From NCBI GenBank assembly GCA_019775845.1, contig JADQAV010000027.1, forward strand, positions 186,001-250,000: 64,000 bases of DNA, in the 5' to 3' direction. Under the pieces are notes generated by a model. That model saw only the letters and a program-made list of their open reading frames with translations. It was not told the DNA's origin and did not search any database. How positions within the stretch are numbered: the first letter of the stretch is position 1; every line of letters starts with the position of its first letter. This DNA comes from Myrmaecium sp. VS I D KN 1. Taxonomy: Eukaryota; Ascomycota; Dothideomycetes; Valsariales; Valsariaceae. The position numbers and the translations under genes are program-made. Positions 1 through 11,700 of the stretch are shown here, piece by piece.

Positions 1-295
1 CCTTCTTCTTGTTGGCCTTCTTCTGCTTGGGCATTTCCGGAATGTCGAAACCGCCCTGGAAAAACTCGTCCACGCTCATTTCGGCAAAGGCAGCATTGCC
101 ATTGGCATCGGGCTTGGAGGGTTTCTTCGTCTCATCCTCGACGCCATCGGCCTTCTCGTTATCAGCGGCGTTCCTGGCCTTGCGCTTCGCTTTCATGTGG
201 GCCTTCTGCTTGACTTTGGCGCTTTCTTTCCGGCGCTTGAGGACATCTTTGAGCTTGCTCCTCTCAAACTTCTTCGTGGCTTTTGTTTGTCCCAT
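1..295 (-). CDS. NOC2: NOC2 nucleolar complex protein 2, N-terminal part (runs off window)
   Basis: Partial gene; the first 98 codons are visible and the rest lies before base 1. Noc2 is a nucleolar/nucleoplasmic factor that pairs with Noc1 or Noc3 in maturation and export of 60S pre-ribosomes. The ATG is at 293-295 on the minus strand. The visible part starts MGQTKATKKFER, continues with a very basic stretch (repeated Lys/Arg through about residue 45), then an acidic linker, then the motif MSVDEFFQGGFDIPE, which I recognise from fungal Noc2 N-termini. It stays open to the window edge. It diverges from VPS28 over a 206-base shared promoter region. The HEAT-like body of the family is not visible, so the name rests on the N-terminal motifs only. 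Confidence 0.75.
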   Translation of the reverse strand, partial: MGQTKATKKFERSKLKDVLKRRKESAKVKQKAHMKAKRKARNAADNEKADGVEDETKKPSKPDANGNAAFAEMSVDEFFQGGFDIPEMPKQKKANKKK

Positions 296-501
296 TTTTG
301 CGTGACGAGGCGGTTGCGAGTAGCTGGAGGTTTTCTGCCCGCCGCAAGGGTTTCCTGAAATTTTGTGACTAGCGCGGTTTTGCTCGCCGCGCCAAGAATG
401 CGGAGAAGCCAGGCCCTTGAGTCCGCCGAGCTGCAAGCTTGCAACGCGAGCGAGTTGATTACTACATATATCCTCCCGACATCACTGCAAGCAGCCAGAC
501 A

Positions 502-1330
502 ATGCGTACGTCACGACAGCCTCCGTATGCGCCGACGCCGTACAGCTATACTCCATCCCCCGCCCTTTCAGCGACGATCAATCTTGATGAGGTATTGCAA
601 CCCTCGCTCGGCACGGAGATCCCGCCCAGTTAACATCTCGTTCAGGAAGTAAAGCTGTCAACGAACAGCGCGGAGCGCGAACTGTATGATTCTTTGGCGG
701 AGATATACAGCATCATCGTTACCCTCGATGCCCTTGAGAAAGCATACCTACGGGACTGCATTGCAGAAAGCGACTATACGGAAACATGCCGCCGCCTACT
801 ACAGCAGTACAAGTCGAACCTTGCGGACGAGACGGTTTCCGGTGCATTTGTAGACTTGGAGACATTCAAGAAAGAATGGAATGTACGTAATTTCGAGGCC
901 GAACTCGACGAATGCGGTACTGAAAAAAGGTTCACAGCTAGAATGCCCACGAGCAACAGAGCGTTTAAGGGTCGGCATTCCGGCGACAGTCGTAGAGCAG
1001 CCCTCAACGAGACCGACAGCTCAAGGCTCAGATGCCGCCGATGCGACGTTGGTCGTGGCTGCAACGGAGAACTTCATCACCTTGCTGGATGCTATTAAGA
1101 TCGGGCTAGTGGAGAAGGATACACTGCACCCTTTGCTTGTGGATATTATCCAGTCAGTCAACAAGGTTACAGACAAGGAATTCGACAGCAAAGGCAAAAT
1201 TGTCCAATGGCTCATTACGCTCAATCAAATGCGCGCTGCGGAGAAGCTGGATGAGAATCAGACGAGGGACTTCCAGTTCGATATGGAACAGGCCTACTAT
1301 GGGTTCAAGTCGACGCTCAAACGCGATTGA
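502..1330 (+). CDS. VPS28: Vps28, ESCRT-I subunit
   Basis: Three exons: 502-591, 646-882 and 938-1330, joined by introns of 54 and 55 nt, giving 239 residues. Vps28 is the ESCRT-I subunit that binds Vps23 through its N-terminal region and ESCRT-II/III partners through its C-terminal four-helix domain, acting on endosomes in multivesicular body sorting. Seen in sequence: the N-terminal PYAPTPYSYTPS segment, the core ERELYDSLAEIYSII, the linker LECPRATERLRVGIPAT, and the C-terminal domain with VNKVTDKEFDSKGKIVQWL and FDMEQAYYGFKSTL. The second acceptor was placed at 937 because it restores NLECPRATER; the nearby AG at 942 breaks the frame. I chose the ATG at 502, which gives the usual fungal start; an in-frame ATG at 439 would add 21 residues. 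The next gene lies 196 bases downstream on the same strand. Confidence 0.92.
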
Positions 1331-1526
1331 ATGGCACCAGCGCCACTGCGTGCTTCTGCACCGGCCGGATCGTGTGGATCGCCGATGCCGCTCTGTTTGT
1401 TCTGGACTTCGGCAACGGAGCGGGCCTAAACCATTGCGCACAGACCAACAGGGTCCATGATGTTTGGACGAATTCCTTCGCCGTTCCCTTCAGTGACTGA
1501 GCATTGGAGGCGGCAATTACGGCAAG

Positions 1527-2695
1527 ATGGTCTTGACGGATGATAACGACGGGGCTGGAATGCTGCATGGTAAGAGATTCACGTTGGAAGCATGCGCATT
1601 GCAGTTCCTAACTGGCACCGTACAGTCTTCGACCTTCCACAGCTCTACACCCGGCCTTCCCCGCAGGTGCTGTTGAGCACGCTCACTCTCCTTACGTCCA
1701 CACCCCCCTCTTGGGAAGGCAGCGATAATGAAGGATCGTACCCCGAGGCGCAAGGACGACGTCGGCGAACCACCACAAAGAAATCACCCCTGAGCACGGC
1801 GCAGGTGGACAGCGCGGGCCTGACGAGGTATCTCACCAGTATAATATCGAGCGACCTGAAATGGATTGCGGACGACGATGTGAAGGAGCAGATCTGGGAA
1901 GAAGCCAGTCTCAGGCTGAGTGAACGCTCAGGCCGCTCTGCTATGGGTGACCTGTCACGAATATTTTCGATACCCACTCGCAGTACTTCAAAGGCCGAAG
2001 CAATCGAATTGAAGATCCATGAGCCAACGCTTACTGAGGATAACTATGGTTTCAAGACTTGGGCCTCCTCGTATGTCTTGGCTAGGCGATTGCACCGTCT
2101 TGATCTTCTCCCTCCAAAGGAAGGTTGCCGCCCCATGATGCTCGAGCTTGGATCAGGAACTGGCCTGGTAGGCCTCGCTGCGGCCGCAGTCTATGGAGCC
2201 TCAGTACTTCTCACCGACCTACCGGAGATAGTGTCCAATCTCGAGAAGAATGCCGCCACCAACAGTTCCGCCATTCTTGCAGAGGGAGGCTGCACGACAA
2301 CGGCGACGCTAGATTGGACGCAGCCGGATATCATCACATCCTATCGAGCAGAGAGCGACCTCTCCCCCGATTCGCAAGCACTGCTGAGTCTCAAGAGCTT
2401 CCCTGTGATCTTCGCAGCAGACGCGTTGTACTCCCCGGAGCATCCAGGCTGGCTGGTGCAGACCATCGAACGGTGGCTTTCTAAGGCCCCCAGCGCCCGT
2501 GTGGTTGTCGAGTTGCCGTTGCGTGAGGGGTATCAGCCCGAGCTTGACGACTTTAAGGAAAAGATGGCGGGAATCGGCTTGCACATATTGCAGGAGCAGG
2601 AGGATCTTGGCTATGATGATTGGGGATGGGATGGCAGCGGAAACTTGCAGGAGGTTAGGTGTTGGTCGACTGTGTGGGGATGGAAAGAGCGGTGA
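1527..2695 (+). CDS. Efm2/Rrg1-like family 16 lysine methyltransferase
   Basis: Two exons, 1527-1569 and 1626-2695, 370 residues. The longest open frame suggests a start at 1592, but that ATG lies inside an intron (GTAAGA donor, TTCCTAAC branch site, GTACAG acceptor at 1625). Splicing gives M-V-L-T-D-D-N-D-G-A-G-M-L-H-V followed by FDLPQLYTRPS, the expected family N-terminus. The SAM-binding motif I is LELGSGTGLVGLAAAA near residue 184, followed by VLLTDLPEIVSNLEKN and, later, the motif FAADALYSPEHPGWL. This is the seven-beta-strand methyltransferase family 16, whose fungal members include yeast Efm2 and S. pombe Rrg1 and which methylate elongation factors such as eEF2. The substrate here is inferred. 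It converges on NPR2 across a 1-kb gap. Confidence 0.8.
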
Positions 2696-3691
2696 CATCC
2701 GGAGTCAGCCTCGCACACCAGTTTTTGTTTCTTCCAGCCCCTTTCCGATGAGAGCACAGGATTGATCGGCTGTTCGCCATCCTCTCCCTTATCCTTTCTT
2801 ATATCCATTTGCATTAGACCATTCTAGACCTGGGAAGACTCGACGTACTAGACGAATATACAACCTCATCTCCAAGCACAGACTGGAGGACAATGATACT
2901 GTATATCGAGATGTCTCATGAAGTCAAGAAATACATCACAGGCTTCCCAACAGTCCTTGCGATCCTACCTCCTCGATCCTTGCCCACTCAGATACTGTAT
3001 GCAGTCATGATACCCAAAACCAAGGGCCTGTATTAGTCTCGTCCTTGACCTCTGACCTTCTGCATCATACAGCTTGGCTATATGGTATATTTTGAATTCA
3101 TACAATCAGCCGCATACTTCTTGTATTTCTCTTGCATATCCAGTTTCTTAACCTCTACACTCGCAGTTTCAAGCCCATCCCTCATCATATCCTCGATTAA
3201 GGCTTGCCCTCACCATGGTTTACAGCTTTGCTTGCCCTCTACGTCCCGAGTACTCGAGCCGCTAAAGCTTTGCGCCCTCTTGACACATAATTCTCCGCCT
3301 TTCCAGCCCACAGGCCGACGGGTGATTTTGAGCTCGTTGACTGGCTCACAATGAGTACCTTATATATCTGCGAAGCTTACGCACTTGGAGTCCTATGAAA
3401 CAAGCGGGACATGTCAGGAGCAACAGGAGGGATCTGCGCGCACGCGGGTCCTCGAACCAGCAGAGTTCGTGTGCGTTTCCCCAATCAGCCCAGATTACTC
3501 GTGCCAGGCAGTTGTCGGGCCCCAGGTTACTGTCATGCCCAAGTCGTGGTGCATTGCAATGCACCCGTTGCGGTCGAGAATCAAACCGATGTGATCCAGT
3601 CAATCACACCCCATTCATGGCACAGCATGGCCACCTCTTGTCGTTGGAGAAGTCATCGTAAGAATGTACATATTCTTTCCCACTTCAAATT
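2696..3691. other. Convergent intergenic region, no gene seen
   Basis: About 1 kb between the 3' ends of the methyltransferase gene and NPR2. It should hold both 3' untranslated regions and terminators. The stretch from about 3385 to 3600 lacks stops in all three plus frames and one minus frame, but no frame shows a recognisable motif, start context or splice signals. Confidence 0.5.
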
Positions 3692-5385
3692 TCAGCGGTG
3701 GATAATCTGTACATCTCCAAAGCCCTTCATCTTATCCAGGACCTCCCGTTCCGGCATGCGCAGCTCGGTGCAGATCTCATCGAAGCAGTGCTTGCCGTCC
3801 AGATAACGTGCGAGCGGAAGGTCCATCCCGAGCTCACCGGAGAATCCGTAACCGGCTTCGATCGGCCATTCGTGCAATCTCGGATCTCTTGTAGCCCCGT
3901 TCTCGCCAAGGTCGTAGCCATTGAATGGCATGGAGGGGTTGGCGATGGCGTATTTGTGGGCTCTGTAAAGAAAGCCCTTTATGACCCCGAAAGTAATCAA
4001 TCTCCGAACGTCGATGCAACGGAGGAGGTCGAGGTTTTCTAGAACCCAGTTCCGGAGAGTGAGGCCTTGTCTCAGGGAGGTGTAGAGTTTGATCAAGGTC
4101 TCCTTTGACACGTTGTTGACGCTGTCGTTATCGTCTTCATCATCTGGGCTCTCTTTGTCCGAGTCATCCTTCGACTGCGAAGCGGTAGATTCCGACGAGC
4201 TGGTAATAATATCATCCTCGCTTTGGACGCTCGATCGCGAATCAGGCGGATGGTGAACCGGAGCCGGGACCAATGGTAGTCTTACGTAACGTGCGCACTC
4301 GTCCTGCACCGCCTCGTCCACTATGAATCCGCCTATCTCTGCCGTCGGTGCATATACTGCACCAAATTGGAAGATGTCGAGAAGTATGCAGACTCCATAA
4401 TAGACTAGATGCTGCACAGCTTTCCTTGTCAATGCGAGGTCCGTGTCCGCATGTTGTGAGATATGGGAGACAGAATTGACGCCATCAATGAAAGGCAGAA
4501 TCCGCCTTAACGTAAGGTCAGAGGATATAGTTCCGGATGAGAAGGATGAGAGGTCTATGGTGAGTAGAGGCACATGCCAGGAGTGAACCGGAGCCGGGGG
4601 CGCGTGGGTAGGGAAGAGCTTGAGGTTTATGGTGTTTGTGTCATCTAAGTCATGATGAGCATGACGCATCCTGCAAGCTGGATGTATGGAGTTCCTCACC
4701 GATAGGGATCATGCATTCGCAATAGTTATTCAAGTCCTCTAATATCATTTCGCATAGCGAATAGACCTTCCCACCCGTACCTGGGGCGCGTCCCGCCATT
4801 CCAGCCGAGAGTACGTCGCTCCTCACCGTATCAGCGCCCTCACCAAGCGCTGTAGGTGACGGCATGCGCGACAACTTGCCACTGAAAGTTGTTCCTTGAT
4901 CAGCCTCTTCCGATGTGAACCAGCTCGGATCCTCCTCTTCGCTGAGAAATGTGCCTTGCTCTTCCAATCCGCGCAAAAGTCGCCCGAGCTTCCTCACCAC
5001 GCTCGCATAGCTCGACCAATCCGCGACGTCATCCTCTAGCACGAATGCCAGGTTGAAGATGAACTGATTCCGATCGTACTTTCCTCGGTAGTCGTTGATG
5101 CACACCGGATAGCCAATTACGCGGTAGTGGGATACGCAGACGGTGATTAGGCGATCGCAAAACTCCTGGCGTGGAATTATGTATTCGGATATACTGGGGA
5201 AATCGAACAGTGTCTGTTTCAAAGCGGAGGGCGAGCTCGAGGGTATGATTGACCCTTCCGGCACTTGGTGGAGGACGCGCGAGCCTGGGTGAGAGTCGAG
5301 GTTAGTGGATTCGATATAGACAAAGGTGCGGGCCCACGGTACCCTTCTCCGGATGGAAGCGCGTAAAGAATATAGACCTGATCAT
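3692..5385 (-). CDS. NPR2: Npr2, SEACIT/GATOR1 subunit (nitrogen permease regulator 2)
   Basis: Three exons read on the minus strand: 5385-5343 (43 nt), 5284-4700 and 4644-3692; 526 residues. Npr2 with Npr3 and Iml1 forms the GATOR1/SEACIT GAP complex, which switches off TORC1 at the vacuole under amino-acid or nitrogen limitation. Seen in sequence: the N-terminal longin-like start MIRSIFFTRFHPEKGSRVLHQ, then PEGSIIPSS, then SEYIIPRQEFCDRLITVC, YPVCINDYRGKYDRN, FVLEDD, NNYCECMIPIDDTNTINLKLFP, and the C-terminal winged-helix stretches LPFIDGVNSVSHIS and ILLDIFQFGAVYAPTAEIG. A Ser/Asp/Glu-rich, probably disordered insert lies near residues 380-420. The short first exon and both junctions restore conserved Npr2 sequence, so the structure is well supported. 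Its promoter must lie within the 391 bases that separate it from the gtb3 3' end. Confidence 0.92.
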
Positions 5386-5776
5386 CTTGTATGGACCAGG
5401 TACTACATGGCGACTCTGCGGGTGAGGTCTGAAGCTCCCGCGATGCGTCGGAGATGGATGCACTACAACCGATCTGCCCATGTTCACCGCCAACGGACTG
5501 GGCCCATGAGTTAACGCAAGGCTGAGATCTTTTTATCAGCGCTGTATGCCTTTTTCCTTCCACATACACATGAGAAATAGTGTAAGCATGAAAAATATGT
5601 TCACTCTCTGATAATCATATAGTAGTTAAGGTGATATGTCTATAACGCTGCTGTTCGCCGCCCAATACACATTACGATTTTTACCACGCTATGCAAACAA
5701 CGAAAGAAAACCCCGACTTGAATAATCAACGAACTGGGACAACGAGACAAGCCCGTGTATGCAAATACCCTGCCCT

Positions 5777-8700
5777 TCATACGATCCTACCCACTGTCCC
5801 AAAAACGTCTTCGGCATTGACGACCTCATGTAGCCCACTGGGACCACGGCTGCTGCGCGAACTCATAGCGCTGTGTCTTCCCCCAGGTGCCATTAACGTG
5901 CCCGCTAGCGGTACGGGCCCTGGCCTCCGATCAATCGAGTAGCTGTTCGGCCTTGATTTATGAAGCACACCAACTTCCTGCTCGGAACCGCTGTCTGAAC
6001 CCCCCAGATGAATGCTGGGCGTACGCAAGCCATATGCGGATCGTCTGACGTTTGGTGTGGCAGGCTCATCATAGTAGATGCTTGAGAATGATGTTGCCGT
6101 CGAGCGGAGGAAAGCTGGGCGAGGGTGTGCGATTTTCTCCAGCTGGCTCGGATGTTGCGGCTTGTTCGCTTGTTGTGCCTGTGACCCGACGAGGCCGCCA
6201 TATGTCGGGCGCGCGGGAAGATCCAGCATCTGGTATGCAGCTTTACCAATCCACAGCATCTGTTCGTGTTCGCGGAGGTACCTTTCTCCGCTGAAGCTCT
6301 TCTGGACTATGCCGCGTGCCATCATGCCTAACTTTCGGCGCTGTGCTGCCTTATCGTACATCCTTTTTGTGATCTTCTCCACATCGGCTGGAGTCGGCTT
6401 AACTGGCAGCACAGGAGGAGGGCATCCTGGATCGTCCTCAGCATAAGCACTCCACTCCCCGAGCATGGCAAGGAGGTTGATTTGTGCTCTCGCAAGGGCG
6501 TAAGGGTCATTGGGCGCCACGACCTCGCTATATCTTTCGTTATCCTCAGGGTCCGTCAACACCCGAAGAGACGCTCCAACGTCGGTGCAGACAACTGGGG
6601 CCCCCGTCAGGGCGGCTTCACCTAGAGCGAGAGGCAAGCCTTCCGAGACTGAAGAATTGAGGAAGACCCATGTCTCAGCAAGGACTTTCGCAGGATCGGC
6701 TGTACCCTTCAAAGTGACACTTTCCCCAAGCCCTTTGCAAGCGATAATCTCCTGACACTCCGAAGAATAGACAGGAGCTTTGTTAAGCGCACCGTAGATA
6801 TCCAGACGATAATCCTTGAAGCCCCATTCATGGCTTATGATATCTGCCGCAAGAAGGGCGGTTTTGATGTCTTTTGCAAACCATACATGTGACAACATGG
6901 TGACAGTAGGCTTCTTGCTTTTGATCTCGGTAACCGGAGCAAACTTCTGCATATCGGTGATGCCGTTCACTACGGGATCAACCTTCCTCCGGAAGACATT
7001 CCTGTGTTCGAGTTGCCCATGGGCTGTCCCGATCTCAACTTCCCATCCCGGATTGAAGAAGTCTGCGCATGGAAGAACCTGGTCCGCGTGATAGAGGATC
7101 AGAGTCGAGGTCATCTTCATGAGGCCAAGGAGAGAGTTGCGGATGAAGGGTGGCAGTGTGCATAAAGCCGAGGAAAGATACAGATTGGTCTCCCGCCATG
7201 ATATGGCATGATCCCAGATCTGTAGAGTACAGTTGCGTTTGACCTTGCAAACGATCCCGTATGCCGCTGAAACACTATGATGCGAGGCTTGGAAGACAGC
7301 TGGGACTTGGTCTGGGATCGGGATGGAAAAGATGAACAGATCTGGCTTCGTCAGTCCCTGAATTCCTGAGAGAAGGATATGCACTGTACTTACATCGAAA
7401 CCAAAGGTCCAGCGCCGTGTCAAGATGACCTAGAGTTGGGCGTTCGGTATTGAACCACTCTGAAGGTGGCTTCGCGTTCGGAATGTTGTCGGCCAGCCAT
7501 AAATGCCTCCAAGCGTCTTTTACAATATCACTCGTCCAGATTTCCTTCCAGTGACGAGAGTCTTGAAAGTATGTATTGAGATTGACCAGTGCTCTCGTAG
7601 CCCGCAAAACATCTGCTTCTGACATATCAATGGCACGCGCACCGGTGACAAGGGCCGAAAGTGTGGGTATGAAATTGTTGCGAATGTCAACCTCAGTTGA
7701 TGGCTTGATCTTGAAGTCGACCTCGCTGTCCAGCTTATTGGAGAACATTCCATGCTGAGGATGGAGAAAGTCCAGTCCCCAAAGCGGGATGACCTTGAGA
7801 GATTCTACGTTCTGCTCCGTCTGGTGTTTGGGTAACCCGAAGTCATTCGCACTCTCAACAACCATGTGCCATCGAATAGTCCGAAGATTGTTGATCAAGT
7901 CTCTTCTGCATGCGGAGACCCCTCCTCCTTCATTAGGCCACGTCCCAGTATCAACGGCAAGAACATGGAGCTTGTCATCGGTGTCGGCTTGTAGTTCCTT
8001 TGTCCGGGTATAGACCACCGCGTCACCGCCTTGCCCGAAGCTGAAAAGATCACTCAATCGAATAGCCAGCGGTGTCCACCCACTGATATCCATGGTAAGC
8101 TCGGCACTGGCCATTACGGAGTCGGCGTGAAGAGCGAGGTATTGCTCAGCAGCGTGGAGATTGCCCATATCCCTACGTCTCCAGTATAGCTTCAGCAAAG
8201 ATTCTGTCCGTAACAATTGCTCATCAAGCCATCGCATGACGACACCATCGAGGTCTGTTCTCTCCTTCCATGCTTTCCAGAGCTGCGACCTAGCCTGCGA
8301 GGTAGAGGCAGGTAGTCGCTTGGTTGTCCTTCCAAAGAGTCTGCTGATCCATCCCACTTGGACAGACGTGAAGCTCATGATAGGATTCTCCTGAAGATAT
8401 GAAGTGGAGGTCGGCTTTTTGAGGACTCCGAGCCAATCATAACGAATCATATCGGGTGTATCGACAAGCTCACCATTCAGCTTGGTCCTTATGATTGGAT
8501 GGAATTTGTGATCGTACAACCATGTGCTCTCGTACACATCAGAGCCTTGTACAAATGTCGCCTCGGAAACTTGAGAATGTGGGATCCAACGGGTCATCTT
8601 TTCTGGGTGACGCACCGGTGGTACGCACCAACTGACTGTGCAGGTGATATGTGGCAGGACAAACTCGGCCCGCAGAAGTTCGTCAGAGTATCGGGCGTTC

Positions 8701-11700
8701 TTCCGGTAGTGGTATCTGAAACGGAGTAAATTCCCGTTAATCAAATAGCTACCAGATTCGGCATGGCCCTTGAAATTGTAGTAGATGACAGATCCTTCGT
8801 CCTTGCCACGGATACATGTCCGACTCATGGGCACATTCTCGTTATTCGGGACTTTACTCAGGCGCCGCGTTTGTCGAACGTTGTGGTAGTCGTAGATAAA
8901 TTCGTTCTGGACCTCACCCTTCAGGTATTCTTTCCGAACATAGAGCCTCATATCCTGAGAGTATCGGCTGATGGCTTTGAGCCCGGAGCCAGGTTCTTCC
9001 TTGTGAATGCCCTCATAATAACACAGCTTGAAGCCGCTCTCTGAAGGACGTATGAATGCGGTCTGCGGCTTGTCCAGGGCCTTGATCAGAATGCGGTTCG
9101 ACTTGAGTGTGATTGAGTCGCCCTTGATCGTCTCGGAGAGTTCCTTGACAGCCTTGCGGCCATAGAATAGGAAAAGCGGGATGGTCACGGACTGGAAAGC
9201 TCTGGTGTAAATCCATAATCCATTGAGGACGAAGTTTGTTGGCTTCGCAATCAACGCAGGCTTATTTGACAGGACGCAGTCCAGCTCGCGTTGGTATTCA
9301 GGATCAGCGACCGAAGCGATCCAGATGAACTTCACGCACATTCCCATTGCATGGTAAAGATACTCGATCTCGGACCGGATCCAAATCGGGATGGACTTGA
9401 TAGCTGATTTTGCAGAGGCCCATGAGCTTCGTCCTTGGATGTGACGAAAGTCCGTTGATCCTTCTTGATACGCCTCTTCTGCAAGCCTGATAGGTCCCTG
9501 GTTGCGGAAGTAGTTGTACTTCTTCGCTGCTAGGACAGCACCAAGGTCATACCTAGCGATCTTAGAGGAAAGGGAGCATCCTTCTTCGGCGGGAACATTG
9601 GATGCTATCCAGAAAAGAACCGTATCCGGCAGAACATGCTTTTCACCAAGGACTCGACTAAGGCATGCAGATCGGACGTCCAGAGGCAAGGACTCCCACG
9701 ATGTGTCGCAACGTACGCCAAAGCAAAGATGTCGTAGGAGTTCTCTCCGCGCGGCAGATGCAAGGTTATCCAAATCAAGCTTGGAAAAGTGGAAGGGTTT
9801 GGCTCGTTTCAGGCTCTCGGAAACCTGGTCAGAGGAGTCAAACTCGCCGCGGAGAAGCAAGGACTCGGCGATGCTCGCTTGGTCATGATTGAGTCCGAAC
9901 ATTGACTCAGCGCATGCGTGTATGAGAGTCTCCGCGATGACCTGGCAGTTGCTGCTGATATTGACAGTCCCGGATCCTGAATTCGAGTCAGATGCAACCA
10001 GCAGATAAAGGCGGCCGTCGGCATAGCAGCTGATTGCGCGAATGTCGGCTTCAGGTCTCACGACGGACCGCATAGAAACCAAATCAATCGTGATAGAACC
10101 GTTTTCCCATTTAGAGATGATGCGCTGAGTGTATCGTGAAATTAGAGGGAACGCGCTGCTGGCCAAACTAGAGGCCGGCTGCTCATTAGTCGAGTTCAGA
10201 AGAGCCTTTACTTCAACACCAGGATGGTCACTTGGGGTGATCTGAAAGTGATCTTCTTGGGGAAGTAGGCGCAAGGATTGGTAGAATGCTTCTAACTCGC
10301 TCTGGCTCCACTCATGCGTTACTCCAGCGCCGCTATAGGCATGGAAATGTCGATTTGAACGACCTGGAATCTGGACCGTCGACTCAAGTATATCCAATTT
10401 CGCAGATTCGGGATCTGAAGCCTTGAACAACTTCCGAAATCTGGACCTGATCGGGTTCATTGCTCCTACAGCGGAGAAGTTCTTTGGCATACGTAGGTTC
10501 GCCGTATGTATGGACAGCAATGCTGCGGTCCATGTCGCCGAGGCCAGTGCTATAACATCGTTATAGGCGAAGCTGGGTTGTAGCTCTTTGAGCGTAATGC
10601 CAACGATGAGACCGACGAAAACTGCTGTGAGGAGGGGGCCTAGAGTATGTGGTCCGGAGAAGATCTTGTTATACTGGTAGTAGAGAAGACCGGAGTACGC
10701 GCCCACGTAACTCAAGAACATGATCAAGCCCGGTCGTGAACCGTCGAGGATCCAGAGTAAGGCTGAACATAGTGCAAGGGTCCAGACATGCACCCCAAGG
10801 AACCGCGCAAGGGTGAACCAATACAGACGGAGCTTGAAACCAGCGTCTCGGAGTGTGGCGTTATGGATGTGCTTTGTCGATTCGATGGACAGCGGAATGG
10901 ACTTCTGGGCATTCTGATGGAGGAGCTGGGCTTTGTAGTCCAGAAGAACAGCTCCGATCAGATAGTATGCCAAAGAGAAGCCCACGCTGACCTTGAAAGT
11001 CTGGTTCAAGACAACACCCAAACCCGTCAGGGGCCCACCATAGAAGAGCACTAGCCAGCGATCCGCAAGTGCGACGCAGAAGTAGAGAACCCCACAAGCG
11101 ATCTCGTCTCCCGCATTTCGCCAGTGTATGAAAGAGTTGTGGAGCCTTATGCCTTTTTGGTTTTGCAGCAGACTTTCTCGAGCGACCTGAACCTCTAAGA
11201 ACCAGGTTGAGGAGTACGGAATTGGCCTTCGAACGTCCGATAGACGGCAATACCAGTCCAGAAGGAAGATAGTCGAGTCCCAGCATCGTGCTAACTCACG
11301 GACCAGAGGATCTGTCGTTGACTTTTGCCAGAAATGTCGATTCCTCTCTGCCATAACAGCAGCGTAGAGACGGTTGCGGAATTTGATCAAAATGGCAGGG
11401 TCCCTGAGTCCCTCGAGCGCCTTCTTCTCGGCTTCTCCCTGGGTCCGGTAGAACCATGCCTTCATGTCATTGTCGTCAATGACCTTGATATTATTATACC
11501 ATGTGACCCATTTCGAAGCTGTACGTGCAAGCCCAACCAAGAGGAGGGTAACAAAAGCATAGATGATACAAAGGTATATGATAGCGTCATAGCCATGTAC
11601 CCAGGTAGTCAATATGGGGGAGATGAATAGCGTGGGAATGAGACAGATTATTGTCCGTCGACCATTCAAGAACTAAGATCCAATGTAAGTATACTGTAGT

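Noticed and set aside
1592-1625. ATG at 1592 as the start of the methyltransferase
   Set aside because: It lies inside an intron with clear donor, branch site and acceptor; splicing gives the better N-terminus.
3385-3661. Stretch open in four frames between the methyltransferase and NPR2
   Set aside because: No start context, motif or splice signals; probably chance absence of stops.
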